The notes below the pieces were generated by a model. That model was not told the DNA's origin, did no database searches, and was given only the letters and a program-made list of their open reading frames with translations. Position numbers and translations under genes: made by a program. Below, in pieces: positions 9,521 through 17,641 of a DNA stretch of 64,000 nucleotides. Source of the DNA: Oscillospiraceae bacterium. GTDB taxonomy: Bacteria; Bacillota; Clostridia; Oscillospirales; Oscillospiraceae. Position 1 is the stretch's first letter. Every line of letters begins with the position of its first letter. The stretch lies in the NCBI GenBank assembly GCA_017622295.1, contig JAGARK010000038.1, positions 49,006 through 113,005 of the forward strand, read 5' to 3'.

Positions 9521-9947
9521 TGCTTCCGGTGGTGTCAAGGGGATACCCAGCATTTCATATCCTTTAGTGACCCAAGGATAAGCCTCCCCATGTTTGTTTA
9601 GGTAATTCGTTATACATCCGCCCATCCAACCTGCATCGGTAGAATCGGGTTCCGCGTCCATGGCTGCTTTGTATCTCAAATATTCGGCACTACCCACATT
9701 CTTTAATCCCTGTTCTTTGGAAAACTCTCCACCAACGACGATATGGTGTATAATGCCCAATTTGTCTGTGTAGGTATAGGTGAAGGGGATATCGTAGGAA
9801 ATCAGATTTGTGATGTCGATCTTCTCTTCGTTGGCGGTAAATATAGAGTTTTCCTGCTTCCGCATCAACGGATAGCCACTGGTTGTCCGGGGTGTTGCCT
9901 GTAACGGTGCCGTAACCAATCTTCCAGTTATGAGTTCCGGATATCAT
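9518..9947 (-). pseudogene. Frameshifted C-terminal remnant of an unknown exported or anti-sigma-type protein
   Basis: Two minus-strand frames read as one protein interrupted by a frameshift near 9835-9850. The upstream frame gives GTHNWKIGYGTVTG...DAEAGKLYIY and the downstream frame continues with TANEEKIDITNLISYDIPFTYTYTD and ends GIPLTPPEA. A single-base indel would restore one frame. There is no Shine-Dalgarno at the internal start. The segment is AT-rich compared with polC and alsT. The family is not recognised; because it abuts a sigma-factor fragment, an anti-sigma or sigma-associated protein is a reasonable guess only. Confidence 0.6.
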
Positions 9948-10069
9948 TATGTTTCCGTCATTGTAGGAATATTGCCATCTTCAGCCTCTTCCTGGCTGCG
10001 GGTGTAGCTGACGGCCAGACGGTATACATCGTCCCGGTATTTATAAAACAGCAGCGCAACATCCGGCAT
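9947..10069 (-). pseudogene. Truncated ECF-type RNA polymerase sigma factor (N-terminal fragment)
   Basis: Forty codons start at ATG 10069 behind a strong Shine-Dalgarno (GGGAGGTGA, 5 nt before the start). The peptide MPDVALLFYKYRDDVYRLAV, followed by SYTRSQEEAED, is the classic sigma region 2 start of ECF/sigma-70-like factors. Homology then stops: the remaining residues are out of character and a TAA follows. Regions 2.3-4 are missing, so it cannot be functional. It runs directly into the next remnant, so a deletion probably joined the two genes. Confidence 0.75.
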
Positions 10070-10256
10070 CAGGTCACCTCCCAGCGCTTTCATTTGAGGC
10101 CTCACTAATATGACGCATCATATCACAAAATTGTCTCAAGAAAAAAGATTTCAGGATTATTGGGGATTAAGATACGTTTGCTCTGCAATTTGGACAAAAA
10201 TATGATGATGATTACATCTGCGATATATGAGTTTATACAAAGTGTCCGTGATATAC

Positions 10257-10285
10257 TTGCAATTGTGCGCACATCGTGGTATTAT
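10257..10285 (+). promoter_or_regulatory. Sigma-A promoter of the AlsT symporter gene
   Basis: TTGCAA (10257-10262), 17-bp spacer, TATTAT (10280-10285), 32 bases before the start codon. The rest of the 10070-10317 gap is AT-rich and shows no gene. Confidence 0.65.
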
Positions 10286-10317
10286 GTGACCTATAATTTA
10301 GAAGGAGAGGTAAAAAA

Positions 10318-11748
10318 ATGACATTCAGCGAATTCGTTAACTACTTGAAGGACATTGCCTGGGGTCCCTGGATGCTGATCCTGCTGGTGGGTACCGGTGT
10401 TTACCTTAGTATCCGGGTGGGCTTTATTCAGTTCACCAAGTTCGGCTATGTGATGAAGAACACCCTGGGCAAGCTGCTCCAGAAGCAAAGTGCGGGTAAG
10501 GGTGAGATTACCCCCATGCAGGCGGTGTCCACCGCTCTGGCCGCCACCGTCGGTACCGGCAATATCGCCGGCGTTACCGGCGCCATCGCTGTGGGCGGTC
10601 CCGGCGCGGTGTTCTGGATGTGGGTTTCCGCCCTCTTCGGCATGGTCACCAAGTACGCCGAGGTGGTGCTGTCCATCCGCTACCGCGAGCGCAATGCCAA
10701 GGGCGAATGGGTCGGTGGCCCCATGTACTACATCAAGAATGGCCTCGGCAAGAGCTGGAGCTGGCTGGGTGTTCTGTTCTGTATTCTTGGCGCTCTGGCA
10801 GCTTTCGGCATCGGCAATATGACCCAGGTGAACACCATTGCCGGCGCCATTAACTCCGCCATTGACGCCTGCGGCGGCAACACCGCAGCCTGGAGCGTCA
10901 ATCTCTTCGGTCAGACCGTTCCCGTTTCCAGCTTCATCATCGGCTCAATCATCGCTACCATCGTGGGGCTGATCCTCTTCGGCGGCGTCAAGCGCATCGG
11001 CAGCGTGGCGGAAAAGCTGGTTCCTTTCATGGCAGTCGTATACATCATCTGCAGCCTGTGCGTCATTGTGACCAACGCATCCAGTCTGGGTAATGTCTTC
11101 GCCATGATCTTCAAGGGGGCTTTCAGCGCAGAGGCAGCCCTCGGCGGCGCTTTCGGTATCACCATCATGACCACCATCCAGAAGGGCGTCGGCCGCGGCG
11201 TCTTCTCCAACGAGGCAGGCCTTGGTTCTGCCCCCATTGCCCATGCGACATCCTCTGAGTCTGACCCCGTTAAGCAGGGCGTCTACGGCATCTTCGAGGT
11301 TTTCATGGACACCATCATCATCTGCACCCTGACGGCACTGACCCTGCTGTGCGGCGTGGAGAGTGGTGTGGACATCGTCTGGGGCCAGAGTGCCGGCGCG
11401 GAGCTGATCAGCGCCTCCTTCGGCACCATCTTCGGCCAGCAGATCGGTTCTTTGATCGTGGCTGTGTGTCTGTCCCTGTTTGCCCTGACTACCATCCTCA
11501 GCTGGTCTCTCTACGGCACCCGCTGCAGCGAGTATCTGGTGGGCACCAAGTGGACCCTGGTTTTCCAGGTGGCCTTCGTCATCGTACTGGTCTTTGGCGC
11601 CGCTCTGGAGCTGGAAATCGCCTGGAACATTGCCGAAACCCTCAACGGCTTCATGGCGATTCCCAACCTGATCGCCCTGCTGGGACTGTCCGGTGTGGTC
11701 ATCAAACTGACGAAGGAGCATTTCAACAAAGAGAAGCTTGGCGCATAA
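10318..11748 (+). CDS. Sodium:alanine/glycine symporter family (AGCS) protein
   Basis: Polytopic inner-membrane amino acid carrier of the AlsT/AgcS family, importing small neutral amino acids (alanine, glycine or glutamine) with Na+ or H+. The family hallmarks ATVGTGNIAGV (about residues 75-85), GGPMYYIKNGLG, and FSNEAGLGSAPIAHA are clear; length 476 aa is typical. AAGGAGAGG lies 7 nt before ATG. Monocistronic: own promoter, own terminator. The exact amino acid cannot be told from sequence. Confidence 0.93.
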   Translation: MTFSEFVNYLKDIAWGPWMLILLVGTGVYLSIRVGFIQFTKFGYVMKNTLGKLLQKQSAGKGEITPMQAVSTALAATVGTGNIAGVTGAIAVGGPGAVFWMWVSALFGMVTKYAEVVLSIRYRERNAKGEWVGGPMYYIKNGLGKSWSWLGVLFCILGALAAFGIGNMTQVNTIAGAINSAIDACGGNTAAWSVNLFGQTVPVSSFIIGSIIATIVGLILFGGVKRIGSVAEKLVPFMAVVYIICSLCVIVTNASSLGNVFAMIFKGAFSAEAALGGAFGITIMTTIQKGVGRGVFSNEAGLGSAPIAHATSSESDPVKQGVYGIFEVFMDTIIICTLTALTLLCGVESGVDIVWGQSAGAELISASFGTIFGQQIGSLIVAVCLSLFALTTILSWSLYGTRCSEYLVGTKWTLVFQVAFVIVLVFGAALELEIAWNIAETLNGFMAIPNLIALLGLSGVVIKLTKEHFNKEKLGA

Positions 11749-11755
11749 AAATTTA

Positions 11756-11785
11756 CCGGGATGGCTTGCCATCCCGGTTTTGTTT
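11756..11785 (+). terminator. Terminator after the AlsT gene
   Basis: CCGGGATGGC / GCCATCCCGG stem with a 2-base loop, then TTTTGTTT, 7 bases after the stop codon. Confidence 0.85.
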
Positions 11786-11873
11786 GATGTTCGCAGCGAG
11801 TTTATTATGAATGTAGGTGTGACCCTTGCGGTTGCCCTTACGAATAATCCTTTCGGCTGAAGCATACCATGGC

Positions 11874-11902
11874 TTGCCATGAGGATTTTGATGTGGTAGA
11901 AT
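11874..11902 (+). promoter_or_regulatory. Promoter of the uridine phosphorylase gene
   Basis: TTGCCA (11874-11879), 17-bp spacer, TAGAAT (11897-11902). The start codon is 22 bases downstream. The 85 bases before this promoter hold only short inverted repeats. Confidence 0.6.
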
Positions 11903-11923
11903 GAAAGAAAAAGGGTGATTTTT

Positions 11924-12688
11924 ATGCAGGAAACTGAAAAGCAATTCCACATCCACTGTAGCGAGGGCGACGTGGGCCGCTATGTGATCCTTCCCGGTGA
12001 TCCGGGGCGGTGTGAGGCTATCGCGCAGCATTTTAATGATCCCGTCCACATCGGTATGAACCGGGAGTACAACATCTGGACCGGCTATCTGCTGGGAGAG
12101 AAGGTCAGCGTCTGTTCTACCGGCATCGGCGGCCCCTCCGCGGCCATTGCCATGGAGGAGCTGTGCAACATCGGTGCGGATACCTTCGTCCGGGTGGGTA
12201 CCTGCGGCGGCATTGATCTGGACATCATGCCCGACGATATTGTGGTTGCTACCGGTGCAGTGCGCTATGAGCACACCTCCATGGAGTATGCCCCCATCGA
12301 ATTCCCGGCGGTGCCGGATTTCTCAGTCACCTGCGCTCTGATGGCGGCAGGCGAGGAGTTGGGTTACCGGATCCACACCGGCGTTGTCCAGTGCAAGGAC
12401 TCCTTCTATGGCCAGCACAGCCCGGAGAAGTCCCCGGTGTCCTGGGAGCTTCTTCAGAAGTGGGAGAGCTGGAAGCGGCTGGGAGTCAAGGCCAGCGAAA
12501 TGGAGTCGGCCGCCCTTTTCGTGGTGGCCGCCGCCCGGGGCGTCCGCTGCGGCAGCTGCTTCCATGTGATCTGGAATCAGGAGCGGGAGAAGGCAGGCCT
12601 CTTTATGCCCATGAGCGAGGACACCTCCGGAGCTATCAAGGTCGGTATCGAGGCGGTCAAGAAGCTGATTGAACAGGATAAGAAGTAA
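11924..12688 (+). CDS. udp: Nucleoside phosphorylase, probably uridine phosphorylase
   Basis: Phosphorolysis of uridine to uracil and ribose 1-phosphate in pyrimidine salvage. Residues [10 protein letters not shown] form the phosphate-binding start, STGIGGPSA and RVGTCGGID follow, and the C-terminal EMESAALF motif binds ribose, all as in the PNP_UDP_1 family. 254 aa is normal. ATG 11924 is used because AAAGGG lies about 8 nt upstream; a GTG three codons earlier has no suitable site. Uridine rather than purine specificity is inferred from overall resemblance. Confidence 0.88.
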   Translation: MQETEKQFHIHCSEGDVGRYVILPGDPGRCEAIAQHFNDPVHIGMNREYNIWTGYLLGEKVSVCSTGIGGPSAAIAMEELCNIGADTFVRVGTCGGIDLDIMPDDIVVATGAVRYEHTSMEYAPIEFPAVPDFSVTCALMAAGEELGYRIHTGVVQCKDSFYGQHSPEKSPVSWELLQKWESWKRLGVKASEMESAALFVVAAARGVRCGSCFHVIWNQEREKAGLFMPMSEDTSGAIKVGIEAVKKLIEQDKK

Positions 12689-12693
12689 AGCGA

Positions 12694-12721
12694 AGCCGCC
12701 GTTCGAAAGAACGGCGGCTGA
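12694..12721. terminator. Bidirectional terminator
   Basis: AGCCGCCGTTC / GAACGGCGGCT, 11-bp perfect stem with a GAAA tetraloop, between two convergent genes. Confidence 0.75.
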
Positions 12722-12723
12722 AT

Positions 12724-12912
12724 TTATGTGCGATCCTTTTTAAATGCATAATAAACGATGATGCCGAGGCCTGCAATACCGCAGAGCAGTCCAATGCTGT
12801 TGACGGACATGATATCCCCCAGAATCGGGATTTTGACCATGCCGTTCAGATCGGCAAGGACCAGCAGGATCCCAAATAAAATGAAACCCAGCCCCAGTAA
12901 CTGCTTCTTCAT
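12724..12912 (-). CDS. Small membrane protein, unknown function
   Basis: A 62-residue protein, MKKQLLGLGFILFGILLVLA at its start, with two hydrophobic stretches (about residues 4-22 and 37-56) separated by a short polar loop and ending in a basic tail KKDRT. It looks like a two-helix membrane hairpin. It follows the 105-aa gene with a 5-base gap, and GGAGTAA at the end of that gene serves as its ribosome site, so the two are co-translated. No family recognised. Confidence 0.7.
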   Translation of the reverse strand: MKKQLLGLGFILFGILLVLADLNGMVKIPILGDIMSVNSIGLLCGIAGLGIIVYYAFKKDRT

Positions 12913-12917
12913 GATCG

Positions 12918-13235
12918 TTACTCCATATACCCCACGAAGCCAAGGCTCTGGTAGTCCAGATATACATGCTTGTCCGGCGTTTTGCCCATGGTGACCCGGC
13001 GGCAGTGGACCTCCCAGACGGGGTTGTCCTTCCATTGGGATTTTTTGATCTCAAAGACATGGTTCCAGCTGCGGCCTTCCATATACTGCTCATCCCGCAC
13101 AAAGCGGATCAGCTCCAGCCGGCGGAAGTTGAAGGTGGGAAAGGCATTCTTGATGCAGGCTTCAAACAGCACCTCGGCATCCCGGACGGAGCCGAATTCA
13201 AAGGTGCTGCGGATCATGGCGCTGTAATTCTCCAT
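12918..13235 (-). CDS. Hypothetical protein, 105 aa
   Basis: Soluble, aromatic-rich protein beginning MENYSAMIRSTFEFGSVRDA and ending DYQSLGFVGYME. Its start has a textbook site, AGGAGG seven bases before ATG 13235, which rules out the longer upstream frame. It has no signal peptide and no motif that I recognise. It is the first gene of a two-gene operon with the small membrane protein downstream. Confidence 0.75.
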   Translation of the reverse strand: MENYSAMIRSTFEFGSVRDAEVLFEACIKNAFPTFNFRRLELIRFVRDEQYMEGRSWNHVFEIKKSQWKDNPVWEVHCRRVTMGKTPDKHVYLDYQSLGFVGYME

Positions 13236-13281
13236 AGCAATACCTCCTGATACTGGTTTTATTATAGTGCATGAAACGGCC

Positions 13282-13394
13282 AGCGGCTTTGCCGCGAAAA
13301 ACGACGTCAATACATTTCTTGCCGCCGTCGGCGGCGTGTGATGTTAATCCTACGCTAAAATGGTTTTAAACCATTTTATCAAGAAATAGTATTA
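13282..13394. repeat. Hairpin-rich intergenic repeat, left copy
   Basis: Contains GCGGC-TTT-GCCGC (13283-13295), the string CGTCAATACATTT (13305-13317), a GCCGCC / GGCGGC hairpin at 13321-13335, and AAAATGG-TTTTAAA-CCATTTT (13357-13377). The CGTCAATAC element recurs inverted at 13893-13907 on the far side of the thioesterase gene. Confidence 0.45.
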
Positions 13395-13781
13395 TCAGAG
13401 TTTTCCGTAGGTCTTTTCAAGGAATTTCTGGGAATTGATGATGGCGCGCTTGTGGGTGCCCTTGCCGATTTCGCCTGCCTCATCGAAGGCTCTGAGCTCA
13501 AAGGTGATGATCTTACCCTCCACAGCGGTGACCTCTGCCTCCGCCCGGACTTCCAGGCCCACGGGGGTGGCGGACAGATGCTGAATGTTCAGCTCGATGC
13601 CGACGGTGGTCTGGCTATCAGGCAGCGCATCGGCGATTGCTTCACAGGCCGCTCCTTCCATCAAAGCCACCATACAGGGGGTGGCGTACACCAGCAGGGA
13701 ACCGGAGCCCACCTCTGCGGCGGTATCCTCCCGCTCCACCAAAGTAGCGGTTTCGCCCTTCATACCAACAGTAATTTCCAT
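13395..13781 (-). CDS. Thioesterase, hotdog fold, FlK-like
   Basis: Small acyl-CoA or acyl-ACP thioesterase (128 aa). The order of putative catalytic residues matches the fluoroacetyl-CoA thioesterase FlK group: Thr in YATPCMVALMEGAA, Glu seven to nine residues later in the same helix, and His in NIQHLSATPVG. The physiological substrate is unknown; a house-cleaning role on unusual CoA esters is plausible. ATG 13781 is chosen because AAAGGA is about 10 nt upstream; a GTG three codons before has too little spacing. Stands alone between structured repeats. Confidence 0.8.
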   Translation of the reverse strand: MEITVGMKGETATLVEREDTAAEVGSGSLLVYATPCMVALMEGAACEAIADALPDSQTTVGIELNIQHLSATPVGLEVRAEAEVTAVEGKIITFELRAFDEAGEIGKGTHKRAIINSQKFLEKTYGKL

Positions 13782-13805
13782 GGTGATCACATCCTTTCAT
13801 ACTAA

Positions 13806-13907
13806 CCTGTAATAGAAAATAAGCATTTTCTATTACAGGAACATCGCCTTACGGCGCTGTTTCATATGAACGCCTTGCCCTTTGGGCAATTAAAATACGT
13901 ATTGACG
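13806..13907. repeat. Hairpin-rich intergenic repeat, right copy
   Basis: Starts with a 15-bp perfect inverted repeat, CCTGTAATAGAAAAT / ATTTTCTATTACAGG (13806-13839, 4-nt loop), then CGCC-TTAC-GGCG, TTCATATGAA, TTGCCC-TTT-GGGCAA, and ends AAATACGTATTGACG (13893-13907), the inverse of the left copy's CGTCAATAC element. Confidence 0.5.
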
Positions 13908-13992
13908 CATTTAAAATGGAGTTCAGTATCTATTTTCAATATATCTTAAATTCCGGGGGCTGTCAATGCGAAATTATGGGACAAAATAATTG

Positions 13993-14021
13993 TTGCATAT
14001 CAATAATAATGGATTTATAAT
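13993..14021 (+). promoter_or_regulatory. Promoter of pncB
   Basis: TTGCAT (13993-13998), 17-bp spacer, TATAAT (14016-14021), inside a very AT-rich stretch 33 bases before the start codon. Confidence 0.8.
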
Positions 14022-14053
14022 ATAACCATTAAAAAACAATGAGGTGTTTTACT

Positions 14054-15508
14054 ATGGTAGTAAACGAAAAACTCAACTTGACGATGCTCTGCGATTTCTA
14101 TGAGCTGACCATGAGCCAGGGCTACTTTTCCAATGGCTACAAAGACCGCATCACTTATTTTGACGTATTTTTCCGTCAGTGTCCCGATGGCGGCGGCTTT
14201 GCCATCGCCGCGGGCCTGGAGCAGGTGATCCAGTATATCCAGGATCTGCATTTTGATCCTGAGGATATCGAGTATTTGCGGGGCCGCAAGATCTTCAGTG
14301 AGGAATTCCTGGAGTATCTGGCGAATTTCCGCTTCACCGGCGATATCTGGGCCGTTCCCGAGGGTACCCCCATTTTCCCCAAGGAACCCATCATGACTGT
14401 CCGGGCTCCCGCCATCGAAGCTCAGCTGATCGAGACCTATATCCTGCTGTGCATCAACCACCAGAGTCTGATCGCCACCAAGGCCAACCGGGTCGTCCGC
14501 GCTGCCCAGGGCCGCACCGTTCTGGAATTTGGCTCCCGCCGTGCGCAGGGCGCCGATGCCGCCATTCTGGGTGCCCGGGCTGCTTACATCGGCGGCTGCA
14601 ACGGCACTGCCTGCACCATTTCCGATCAGCTCTTCGGCGTCTACGCCGGTGGTACCATGGCTCACGCCTGGGTGCAGATGTTCGACACCGAGTATGAGGC
14701 CTTCAAGGCCTATGCCCAGATGTATCCCAACAACTGCACGCTGCTGGTGGACACCTACAACACCCTGAAATCCGGTGTGCCCAATGCCATCCGGGTCTTC
14801 AATGAGGTCCTCAAGCCCATGGGCATCACCAAGTGCGGCATCCGTCTGGACTCCGGCGATATGACCTACCTGACCCGCAAGGCCCGCCAGATGCTCGATG
14901 ATGCCGGATGGACTGGCTGCCAGATCAGCGTCTCCAATTCTCTTGATGAGTATATCATCCAGGATATCCTGCGCCAGGGCGCCAAGATCGACATGTTCGG
15001 TGTCGGTGAGCGTCTGATCACCGCCAAGAGCGAGCCCGTGTTCGGCGGCGTGTACAAGCTGGTGGCCGTGGAGCAGGAAGACGGTACTGTGGTTCCCAAG
15101 ATCAAGATCTCCGAAAACGTCGGAAAGATCACCAACCCCCACTATAAGAAGCTCTACCGTTTCATCGGCAACGACACCGGTAAGGCCATCGCCGACTACC
15201 TCTGCGTCTATGACGAGGTGGTGGACGACTCCAAGGATCTGGAGATTTTCGATCCCGATGCCACCTGGAAGCGGAAGAATGTCTACAATTTCACGGCCAA
15301 GGAGCTGCTGGTTCCCATTTTCAGGGATGGAAAGCTGGTCTATGATTGCCCGACCCTCTCCGAAATCCGGACCTACTGCCTGGAGCAGGTGGATACCCTC
15401 TGGGACGAGATCAAGCGTTTCGACAATCCCCAGACCTACTTCGTGGACCTGTCCCAGAAGCTGTGGGACATCAAGTATGATCTGTTGAAGAACAATAGCG
15501 CAAGATGA
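14054..15508 (+). CDS. pncB: Nicotinate phosphoribosyltransferase
   Basis: Joins nicotinate to PRPP, giving nicotinate mononucleotide for NAD salvage. N-terminal LTMLCDFYELTMSQGYF, the EFGSRRAQGADAA block and GIRLDSGDMTYLTRKAR with the VGERLITA segment are diagnostic; 484 aa is normal. ATG 14054 is used because GAGGTG sits 7 nt upstream, whereas the ATG at 14039 has none. The stop overlaps the start of the next gene (ATGA), so both are translationally coupled. Confidence 0.95.
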   Translation: MVVNEKLNLTMLCDFYELTMSQGYFSNGYKDRITYFDVFFRQCPDGGGFAIAAGLEQVIQYIQDLHFDPEDIEYLRGRKIFSEEFLEYLANFRFTGDIWAVPEGTPIFPKEPIMTVRAPAIEAQLIETYILLCINHQSLIATKANRVVRAAQGRTVLEFGSRRAQGADAAILGARAAYIGGCNGTACTISDQLFGVYAGGTMAHAWVQMFDTEYEAFKAYAQMYPNNCTLLVDTYNTLKSGVPNAIRVFNEVLKPMGITKCGIRLDSGDMTYLTRKARQMLDDAGWTGCQISVSNSLDEYIIQDILRQGAKIDMFGVGERLITAKSEPVFGGVYKLVAVEQEDGTVVPKIKISENVGKITNPHYKKLYRFIGNDTGKAIADYLCVYDEVVDDSKDLEIFDPDATWKRKNVYNFTAKELLVPIFRDGKLVYDCPTLSEIRTYCLEQVDTLWDEIKRFDNPQTYFVDLSQKLWDIKYDLLKNNSAR

Positions 15509-16002
15509 GAAACAATCAGGCAAAGATCATCGCTCTGGGCGGTATGATGGCGGCGCTGGCAGTCACCATCATGTGTCTGGGCGCTCTGATCCCGCTGGCC
15601 ACCTTTCTGTGCCCGGTGCTGTGCATCCTGCTGGAGCAGTTTGTGCTGAAAAACTGCGGCAGCCGCATCGGTTGGGCCTGGTATGGCGCGGTGGCGATTC
15701 TGAGCCTGCTTCTGGGGCCGGATAAGGAAGCGGCAGCGGTATTCGCCTTTCTGGGCTACTATCCCATGCTCAAGCCGAAGCTGGATGCCATGAAGCTGGG
15801 GATCCTTTTGAAACTGGTGCTGTTCAATGCATCGGTGCTGGTGATGTACTGGCTGCTCATCTATCTGTTCGGCATGGCGCAAATCGCGCAGGAGTACACT
15901 GAGATGGGCGTGGTCATGACTGCTGTGACCCTGGTTCTCGGCAATGTGACGTTTTTTATGCTGGATCATGTGCTGGCAAAAAAGCTGCGTCGAAGATATT
16001 AA
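15505..16002 (+). CDS. Membrane protein, ECF-transporter S-component-like; candidate niacin carrier
   Basis: 165 aa, five to six hydrophobic segments, starting MRNNQAKIIALGGMMAALAV and ending with a basic KKLRRRY tail. Size and hydropathy resemble the substrate-binding S components of ECF vitamin transporters, and the region SLLLGPDKEAAAVFAFLGYYP recalls a Firmicutes family of such small membrane proteins. The 4-nt overlap with pncB makes nicotinate or nicotinamide the obvious substrate guess. No A/T components are nearby, as expected for group II ECF systems. Family call is tentative. Confidence 0.5.
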   Translation: MRNNQAKIIALGGMMAALAVTIMCLGALIPLATFLCPVLCILLEQFVLKNCGSRIGWAWYGAVAILSLLLGPDKEAAAVFAFLGYYPMLKPKLDAMKLGILLKLVLFNASVLVMYWLLIYLFGMAQIAQEYTEMGVVMTAVTLVLGNVTFFMLDHVLAKKLRRRY

Positions 16003-16006
16003 AAAT

Positions 16007-16035
16007 ACGGGCCGGGATTTCCCGGCCCGTTTTTC
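16007..16035 (+). terminator. Terminator of the pncB operon
   Basis: ACGGGCCGGG / CCCGGCCCGT stem with an ATTT loop followed by TTTTT, 4 bases after the stop. Confidence 0.88.
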
Positions 16036-16044
16036 GGAGGAAGT

Positions 16045-16290
16045 ATGGAAAAAATCTGGTATCTTTATATGTTGGAGTGCGCCGACGGAACCCTCTATAC
16101 CGGCATCACCGACGATGTGCCCCGGCGCTTCAGGGCCCACAGCGAGGGCAAAGGCGCCAAGTACACCCGGGGTCGGGGTCCGCTGAAGCTGGTCCATACC
16201 GAAACCTGTGGCACCCATTCCGATGCCCTGAAGCGGGAGCTGGAAATCAAAAAGCTCTCCCGGGCGAAAAAACTGGAACTGATGAAATGA
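16045..16290 (+). CDS. GIY-YIG nuclease family protein (UPF0213/YhbQ-like)
   Basis: 81-aa single-domain GIY-YIG protein: WYLYMLECADGTLYTGITDD carries the split YMLEC...LYTGIT motif, followed by Arg-rich RRFRAHSEGKGAKYTRGRGP and LKRELEIKKL. These small cytoplasmic proteins are suspected structure-specific DNA nucleases; the exact role is unsettled. GGAGGAAGT precedes ATG. It uses either read-through from the pncB operon or an unseen promoter, since the hairpin lies only 10 bases upstream. Confidence 0.9.
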   Translation: MEKIWYLYMLECADGTLYTGITDDVPRRFRAHSEGKGAKYTRGRGPLKLVHTETCGTHSDALKRELEIKKLSRAKKLELMK

Positions 16291-16291
16291 G

Positions 16292-16321
16292 AAATCCCAC
16301 CGGATATCCGGTGGGATTTTT
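16292..16321. terminator. Bidirectional terminator
   Basis: A 28-base perfect palindrome, AAATCCCACCGGAT / ATCCGGTGGGATTT, between the convergent GIY-YIG and methionine gamma-lyase-like genes, with T-runs on both sides. Confidence 0.88.
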
Positions 16322-16324
16322 GTA

Positions 16325-17608
16325 TCAGAGGGTAATCAGGCCTGCGTCAACCATTTTCTGCAGGCTCATAAGGATTCCGAGCTTGGCGTGGCTCCAGGTC
16401 AGGCCGCCCTGGAAGTAGACGGCATAGGGTTCCCGGATGGGGCCGTCGGCGGAGAGCTCCATGGTGGAGCCCTGAACGAAGGCGCCGGCGGCCATGATGA
16501 CCTGGCTGTCGTAGCCGGGCATGTCGCCGGGGATGGGATCGGCGTAGGAATCCACGGGGGCCGCAGCCTGAATGCCCTTGCAGAAGGAGATCATGCCCTT
16601 CTCGCTGCCCAGCTCCACGGCCTGAATGATGTCGTGGCGGCTTTCGGTGGCGTTGGGAACGCACTTGAAGCCCAGAGGCTCATAGAGATTAGCGGCGAAG
16701 ATGGCGCCCTTCAGAGCGCTGGCAGTGACGGTGGGGGAGAGGAAGAAGCCCTGATAGAGGCTGGTCATCAGGCCAAAATTGGCACCCACCTCCTGACCCA
16801 GGCCGGGGGCGGAGAGCCGGTAGGCACAGCGGTCCACGCAGGTTCTGGTGCCGGCGATGTAGCCGCCGGAGGAGGCCAGACCGCCGCCGGGATTCTTGAT
16901 CAGGCTGCCCACGATCATATCGGCGCCCAGGTCGCTGGGCTCGATGGTTTCAACAAACTCACCGTAGCAGTTGTCCACCATGACGATGACGTCGGGCTTG
17001 ATGGATTTGCAGAAGGCGATGAGCTCACCAATCTGGGTTACGGAAAAGGTGGGGCGGGTGGCGTAGCCCTTGGAGCGCTGGATGGTAATCATCTTGGTCT
17101 TGGGATTAATGGCCTTGCGGATGCCCTCGTAGTCGAAGGTGCCATCGGGAAGCAGATCCACCTGATTGTAGGAAACACCGTATTCTGCCAGGGAGCAGGG
17201 GCTGGGGCGGATGCCGATGACCTCCTGCAACGTGTCGTAGGGCAGGCCCACGGGGCTCAGCAGCTCGTCGCCGGGCAGCAGATTGGCGCTGAGGGCGATG
17301 GTCAGGGCGTGGGTGCCACAGGTGATGTGGGGGCGGACCAGAGCGGCTTCCGTGTGGAAGACGTCGGCGTAGACCTGCTCCAGCTTGTCGCGGCCCTCGT
17401 CATTGTAGCCGTAGCCGGTGGATGCGGCAAAGCAGGTGGCGCTGACCCGGTTCTTCTGGAAGGCGTGAAGGACTTTTGCCTGATTGTATTCGGCCACCTG
17501 GTCAATGGCGGCGAAGCGGTCTTTGATTTTCTCCAGGGTCTTCTCGCCGTGCTCATAGACGGCGGGGGAAATGCCCATGGTCTGATAAAGTTCCAGTAAC
17601 TGTTCCAT
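16325..17608 (-). CDS. Methionine gamma-lyase family protein (YnbB/aluminium resistance type)
   Basis: PLP-dependent fold-type I enzyme related to cystathionine/methionine gamma-lyases, in the group often labelled aluminium resistance protein. HITCGTHALTIALSANLLPGD and the lysine-bearing GSLIKNPGGGLASSGGYIAG segment (Schiff-base Lys) are clear, with MVDNCYGEFVE holding the PLP-ring Asp. 427 aa is typical. ATG 17608 is preferred to 17614 because GAGG then lies 9 nt upstream. In many Firmicutes it follows miaA/hfq; here it stands alone. Substrate is not established. Confidence 0.88.
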   Translation of the reverse strand: MEQLLELYQTMGISPAVYEHGEKTLEKIKDRFAAIDQVAEYNQAKVLHAFQKNRVSATCFAASTGYGYNDEGRDKLEQVYADVFHTEAALVRPHITCGTHALTIALSANLLPGDELLSPVGLPYDTLQEVIGIRPSPCSLAEYGVSYNQVDLLPDGTFDYEGIRKAINPKTKMITIQRSKGYATRPTFSVTQIGELIAFCKSIKPDVIVMVDNCYGEFVETIEPSDLGADMIVGSLIKNPGGGLASSGGYIAGTRTCVDRCAYRLSAPGLGQEVGANFGLMTSLYQGFFLSPTVTASALKGAIFAANLYEPLGFKCVPNATESRHDIIQAVELGSEKGMISFCKGIQAAAPVDSYADPIPGDMPGYDSQVIMAAGAFVQGSTMELSADGPIREPYAVYFQGGLTWSHAKLGILMSLQKMVDAGLITL

Positions 17609-17641
17609 ATACATAATCCTCTTTTTACATTTTACCGCAAA

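Noticed and set aside
13395-13781. FlK-like thioesterase as evidence of fluoroacetate resistance
   Set aside because: The catalytic residue order is shared by a broad family of small thioesterases; nothing else in the locus concerns organofluorine compounds.
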